DNA of 64,000 nucleotides, taken from NCBI RefSeq assembly GCF_910591885.1, contig NC_063271.1, positions 10,471,001 to 10,535,000 of the forward strand. Reading direction: 5' to 3'. The DNA is from Bombus terrestris (taxonomy: Eukaryota > Arthropoda > Insecta > Hymenoptera > Apidae). Every line of letters begins with the position of its first letter. The stretch's first letter is position 1. Position numbers and translations under genes: made by a program. Below are positions 60,190 through 64,000 of this stretch, in pieces. Under the pieces are notes generated by a model. It worked only from the letters and a program-made list of their open reading frames with translations, was not told the DNA's origin and did not search any database.

Positions 60190-60700
60190 ATTATGTGTGT
60201 TATATGAAACATCTTGAACTTTCATTAACAGTAACGAAACTCGATTATCATAGTTTTATTGGTTGTAAGTTTGAAAAAGTCTGTGACGAAGCTCAACTAT
60301 CATAATTATATTTTAAAAATTTGAAAATGTACATAGATACTGCAAAGATATTTAGTGAAAGTATGCATTTTGCAGACAATACAAAAGTATTTAAACAGTT
60401 AACTATCTAACTTTATATTAATAAATCTAAATATTCAGAGACCACTTTTAACACTTAGCATATATTTGATATGGCTATTCATATTGTATATTAATTTTCT
60501 ATTAAATATACATTTGCAATAGACATATCGTAACTCCTGCGTATATCTTCAGGTTAGTTTCAAATTTAACTAATCAAATCACCACAATCGTGTTCCATCA
60601 CAGCGCTAATGAAATTTCAGAATGTTCTACATAGTAAGATATACACAATGTACATTCTTGGTGATTGATATGTACCATCGGCGTATTGAATTTTCCTTTG
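60190..60700 (+). mobile_element. CAGTGGCTGACGAA-family element, diverged copy
   Basis: It aligns with 40270-41029: CTTTCATTAACAGTAACG, AAATTTGAAAATGTACATAG, CCACTTTTAACACTTA, then TTTTCTATTAAATATACATT, TGCAATAGACATA and TCACAGCGCTAATGAAATTT. The terminal CAGCCACTG end is not preserved here. Confidence 0.55.
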
Positions 60701-62018
60701 AACGATAATTTCTTAATACTTGCTGAAAGAGCATTAATTCGAATTCCATAATGTATTACTGGAAATACGAATATTTTATTAATATATTGTATCCTAAAAA
60801 ATATGCAGCTTCAAAAAATAACAGATTCCTATTCACATGCTATTTTAATACCACTTAACATCAGAATTTCTAAATCATTTTTTTGTTCTGGGTTTCATCT
60901 ATATATTATATATATTTGTATTTTTAGTTTTAGGGTTCCTGATATTCAATAATTATTCAAATTTTTCTTCAAATATTGCACGTACAAAATTTTGTATTAA
61001 TACATTTTTGACCAATAGTATACGAGTGTCTTACGCTATAGCAGAAATAGCTGGTTCAGCCATTCATTTGTCTCATTAATTTCTAAAATCGAACAATAAA
61101 TGTCCTAGCACGCTATACCTCCACGAAGAGTATTAACAAACCAAACAACTCCGTCATCATGCAACTTTTTACAATACAAACACCGAAAACACACAAATCC
61201 AAATCCATCATTCGCTAATTAGAAAATTAAATAGCCCGAAAAAAGTCTAGAAAAAGCGTTTCGTTAGCGAATCGAGCCGAAGAAGAAACAGGAAACTCGT
61301 TCGCATGCTTATCTTCCATTAAATTCCACCCCTAGCGAAGACCAAACTCATCTACATCTAGCATCCGTTCGTTCGCGTAAAACAAACACAGCTAGAATTA
61401 CCATAGGTAGGAGATTCCCTGCCGGCGAAATGTTAACAACGATCGCTTTCCAAACAGGTCGAAAATTCATCATCTCGTCAACGTTGAAGCACAACCGAAA
61501 GCCACGTGCAACGTGTATCCGAGGATCCGTGCCCGCGCGATGCTTCCGCGAAAAATACAGACAGCGAAGAGGCATCATCCCCCTGTGGTCCCTGTCCCCC
61601 TGGCCATCCCCGTATCGATTTCTGCCCGATGGAGTATCGCGATACTCGCTCTTTGCCGCGTCTACCCCTTCGCCAACCCATCCAACAACCCCCGCTACCT
61701 GCCTGCCATCGTTGGTCCACCCTCGATCGCCATTCTTTGTGACTCTGGCGGGCAACCCACCACCTCCCGAAGCCTTTTTTTTCTTCTTTCTCTGTTACCC
61801 CTCGTGTCCTTCGTCGTCCGACCATTTCCCTTGCACGCGTGTTCCTGCATCACCGTGAACGGACATTAAGCGAAGGTACGTGTCCGCTGGAAAATGGACG
61901 ACTTTACGGTGGCTAGCGTTATTCCGGTAGCTCGCATCTTTCGCACGAAAACGTCACTGTTAGGGGGATGATGAAGGGGGTGTTTGAACGTGCATGGAGT
62001 TTTGAAACGGTGCGATGT
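60701..62018. other. No gene called; GC-rich island
   Basis: AT-rich to about 61250, then GC/CpG-rich to about 62010 with long overlapping frames on both strands (61348-61869). A GCGAAG/GTACGTGT donor-like site occurs near 61876, but no exon can be defended. Confidence 0.35.
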
Positions 62019-62056
62019 AGTGGCTGACGAAAGGTGTTCGAACATTTATCGTTAGA
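62019..62056 (-). mobile_element. End fragment of the CAGTGGCTGACGAA family
   Basis: AGTGGCTGACGAAAGGTGTT and the following ACATTTATCGTTAGA match the reverse complement of the 41029 terminus. A TA precedes it. Nothing further of the element is recognisable. Confidence 0.45.
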
Positions 62057-63659
62057 CCGAGGATTTCTATGCGAGTTCGTATTTTTGAGAACTTAATTAA
62101 GAAACTATAGAACCTCGGGAGAGGGTCGTTTTATCTAACAGGTACCGTAGAGACCGTAATGTTTGAAAGAGTAATTTATTCATTTCAACAGTCATGAAAA
62201 CACGTAGAATTAACTTTATAAAAACATGTGATTTAACAATTCAAATTTTTATTCACTTCGGCATCTGTAGATTCTCGTGCATTTGCAAAGCAAATTGAAA
62301 ACAATCGCGGCATATCGATTTGCTTGTAAAAATTAAAATATTCAGAAAGGTGAAAAATATGAATCATTTTCTCTTCGCGTTACAAGTTGCTGTTTTCATC
62401 GATCTTCCCTTTTGCTCGCTTACGTTTCATGAAAGAATACGTTTTTAATGAGGCACGATAACCGGACAACGATAAAACCGTCTTTTTTCAACCCTTCATC
62501 TTCTTTTATCTTACCATTTCTTTTAATCAGCGTTCCATTATCGCATTTTATTCGAATCACAGTGAAAATCTTCGATTTATCGTCGCTATATATTTCGACG
62601 ACTAAAATAGAAAAGAAAAATGGAGCAGTATCAATTTCGGATTCGATATAAATTATTTAGATTAGCGTTGTTGGGATCTTTCTCCGATTGTTTTACTCGC
62701 TCAGTGATAACGAAATGATAATTATTTATTGAGAAAATATTGAATACTAAGCCAGCTATTACAGTCGCGCAAAAATCCTGTCTTATTTCTCAGCCAAAAT
62801 CTTTATACGAAGCATAAATATCATATTCTTCGTTGAACGAGATATTTTCTCTAGTTATCTATGATTTTTTGTCGTGACAATTACTTTTTAATATTCTTCG
62901 CTTAGATAATTCTGCCAATGTAGCACATATTATCGTAAATAACGATATTTTGACGTTTATAACATTACCTAATGATATTAAATTTTGCAGTGATCTGGCG
63001 AAGTAATTTTTAATATAGTTTATCAAATAATATTGGAAAATCTATTTTAATATTTTTGTATATCTTTTTACTATTTTATCTTCTCGGCCTGTCTTCTTTA
63101 TCCTTCTAATTTTCCATATTTTGTACGATTTTCTTTAAACGATGATTGAAAAGGGATATCAGAGATGTCCATTAATTTCAAAGCGTGATTGAAATTTCGA
63201 ATCTCTATGGTCGTAATATTACCATCGGTATAAATACGTATCCGTTTCTAGAGCGATACTTGATTAATCATTGGACTAAATACGTCAAAATTAAATTAGG
63301 GGTTTTTTTTTTTAAACAGTCGAGTTTAATGTAATTTGGTGTTGCACGTTACAGAGGCAATTAACTGTCATATAATGAACTGAACAATTTCCATCATTTC
63401 GCGCGAGTATCGAAATCATCGAAAATAACATCGAATCGTTTGAAGATATACCAAAATACCTAAATAAGCATTTTTCGAACTTTTTGACATAATTTTATTT
63501 TACTTCAAAAGAATTTGTTGCACAAAATCAAATACATTATCGTTAAATTAAACTTTCGTATAACAGTTTCATTTTTTCAAATTCACTGTTACCTAATTTT
63601 CTCACATTTGTATAATTTACTTTCTAAGAAACATTTCATACGAAATTTTCTTACAAAAC
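62057..63659. other. No gene seen; AT-rich
   Basis: Only short frames and homopolymer runs (T11 at about 63303). Confidence 0.4.
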
Positions 63660-63990
63660 AATGATGTACGATCTGTACAATATTTTATAATTAATGTTCC
63701 TATAAATAAACAAACGATATGTAGCCGAATAATTTTCCTCGCGAGCATACGATTTCTCCTTACATTTAAACTTCTCATAAATACAGACATATGCTCAAAT
63801 AATTCTCCTTGCTAATTTTATACGGATTGTCTTTTTAAAAAAAACACAGATGTGCAATCTGCACAATGTTTTACGTTTAAGCTTCTCATAAGTACAGACA
63901 CACGTGCAAATAATTTTCCTCGTAAATTTGACACCAATCCTTTCTAAGAAACGCAGATGTGCAAATACATTGTTTTATAATACATTGAAA
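63660..63990 (+). repeat. Degenerate tandem repeat, ~110-bp unit, about three copies, near window end
   Basis: CTTCTCATAARTACAGACA occurs at about 63771 and 63882; GATGTGCAATCTGCACAATG-like sequence occurs at about 63663, 63849 and 63957; TAATTTTCCTCG occurs at about 63731 and 63917, with a diverged form at about 63800. The first unit is rearranged. The array may continue beyond the window. Confidence 0.65.
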
Positions 63991-64000
63991 TTTGTCCTAA

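Noticed and set aside
61348..61869. Five overlapping long frames on both strands
   Set aside because: GC-rich DNA poor in stop codons; none has a domain or bounded exon.

Overview
The window reads as non-coding DNA from an insect nuclear genome, most likely a hymenopteran and perhaps a bee. The evidence is AT-rich background DNA with short GC/CpG-rich islands, many small decayed transposable elements (mariner-type miniature elements, solo LTRs, a LINE tail), no long open reading frames and no operon-like packing. The taxonomic call is inference from composition and repeat style, not from a recognised gene.

No complete gene is visible. The best coding candidate is one short plus-strand exon at 52258-52347, with a good 3' splice site, one open frame with an ATG, and a GTGAGT donor. 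Its end encodes the beginning of a possible signal peptide (MDSTVAVLLLT). A 20-codon end of a reading frame at the left edge, a minus-strand exon-like block at 11746-12053, a plus-strand block at 47286-47512 and a few small ORFs are weaker. The simplest picture is intergenic DNA and/or very long introns of one or a few genes.

Most recognisable content is repeats. (1) LTR elements: a solo LTR at 37448-38395 with a 5-bp target duplication; a solo LTR at 41709-42657 with a 4-bp target duplication and a second, minisatellite-bearing copy at 8878-10055; and a third short LTR family at 4106-4523, 47781-48194 and 52790-53115. (2) Mariner-type miniature elements: an 81-bp near-perfect hairpin pair (33829-33909, 50755-50835) and a ~200-bp family of three (28242-28455, 35840-36042, 53154-53348). 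(3) A 612-bp element with ~135-bp terminal inverted repeats at 27099-27710. (4) A dispersed family ending in a CAGTGGCTGACGAA-type terminus (8675-10282, split by an LTR; 40266-41029; 60190-60700; an end at 62019-62056). (5) A tRNA-like, probably SINE-derived sequence at 6045-6539 split by a 3' LINE tail with a 14-bp target duplication.

The most distinctive feature is the number of local tandem duplications of intermediate unit length (about 75-335 bp) at every stage of decay: 5274-7276, 12809-13140, 14143-14814, 31500-32065, 39251-40284, 49757-50157, 50632-51640, 55400-56165, 56754-57520 and 63660-63990. Several carry other elements inside them, so relative ages can be read from nesting. GC-rich islands (for example 1830-2250, 8060-8640, 11800-12660, 20270-21090, 30290-30840, 41040-41640, 43300-44350, 56160-56750, 61250-62010) have no convincing gene and may be regulatory.
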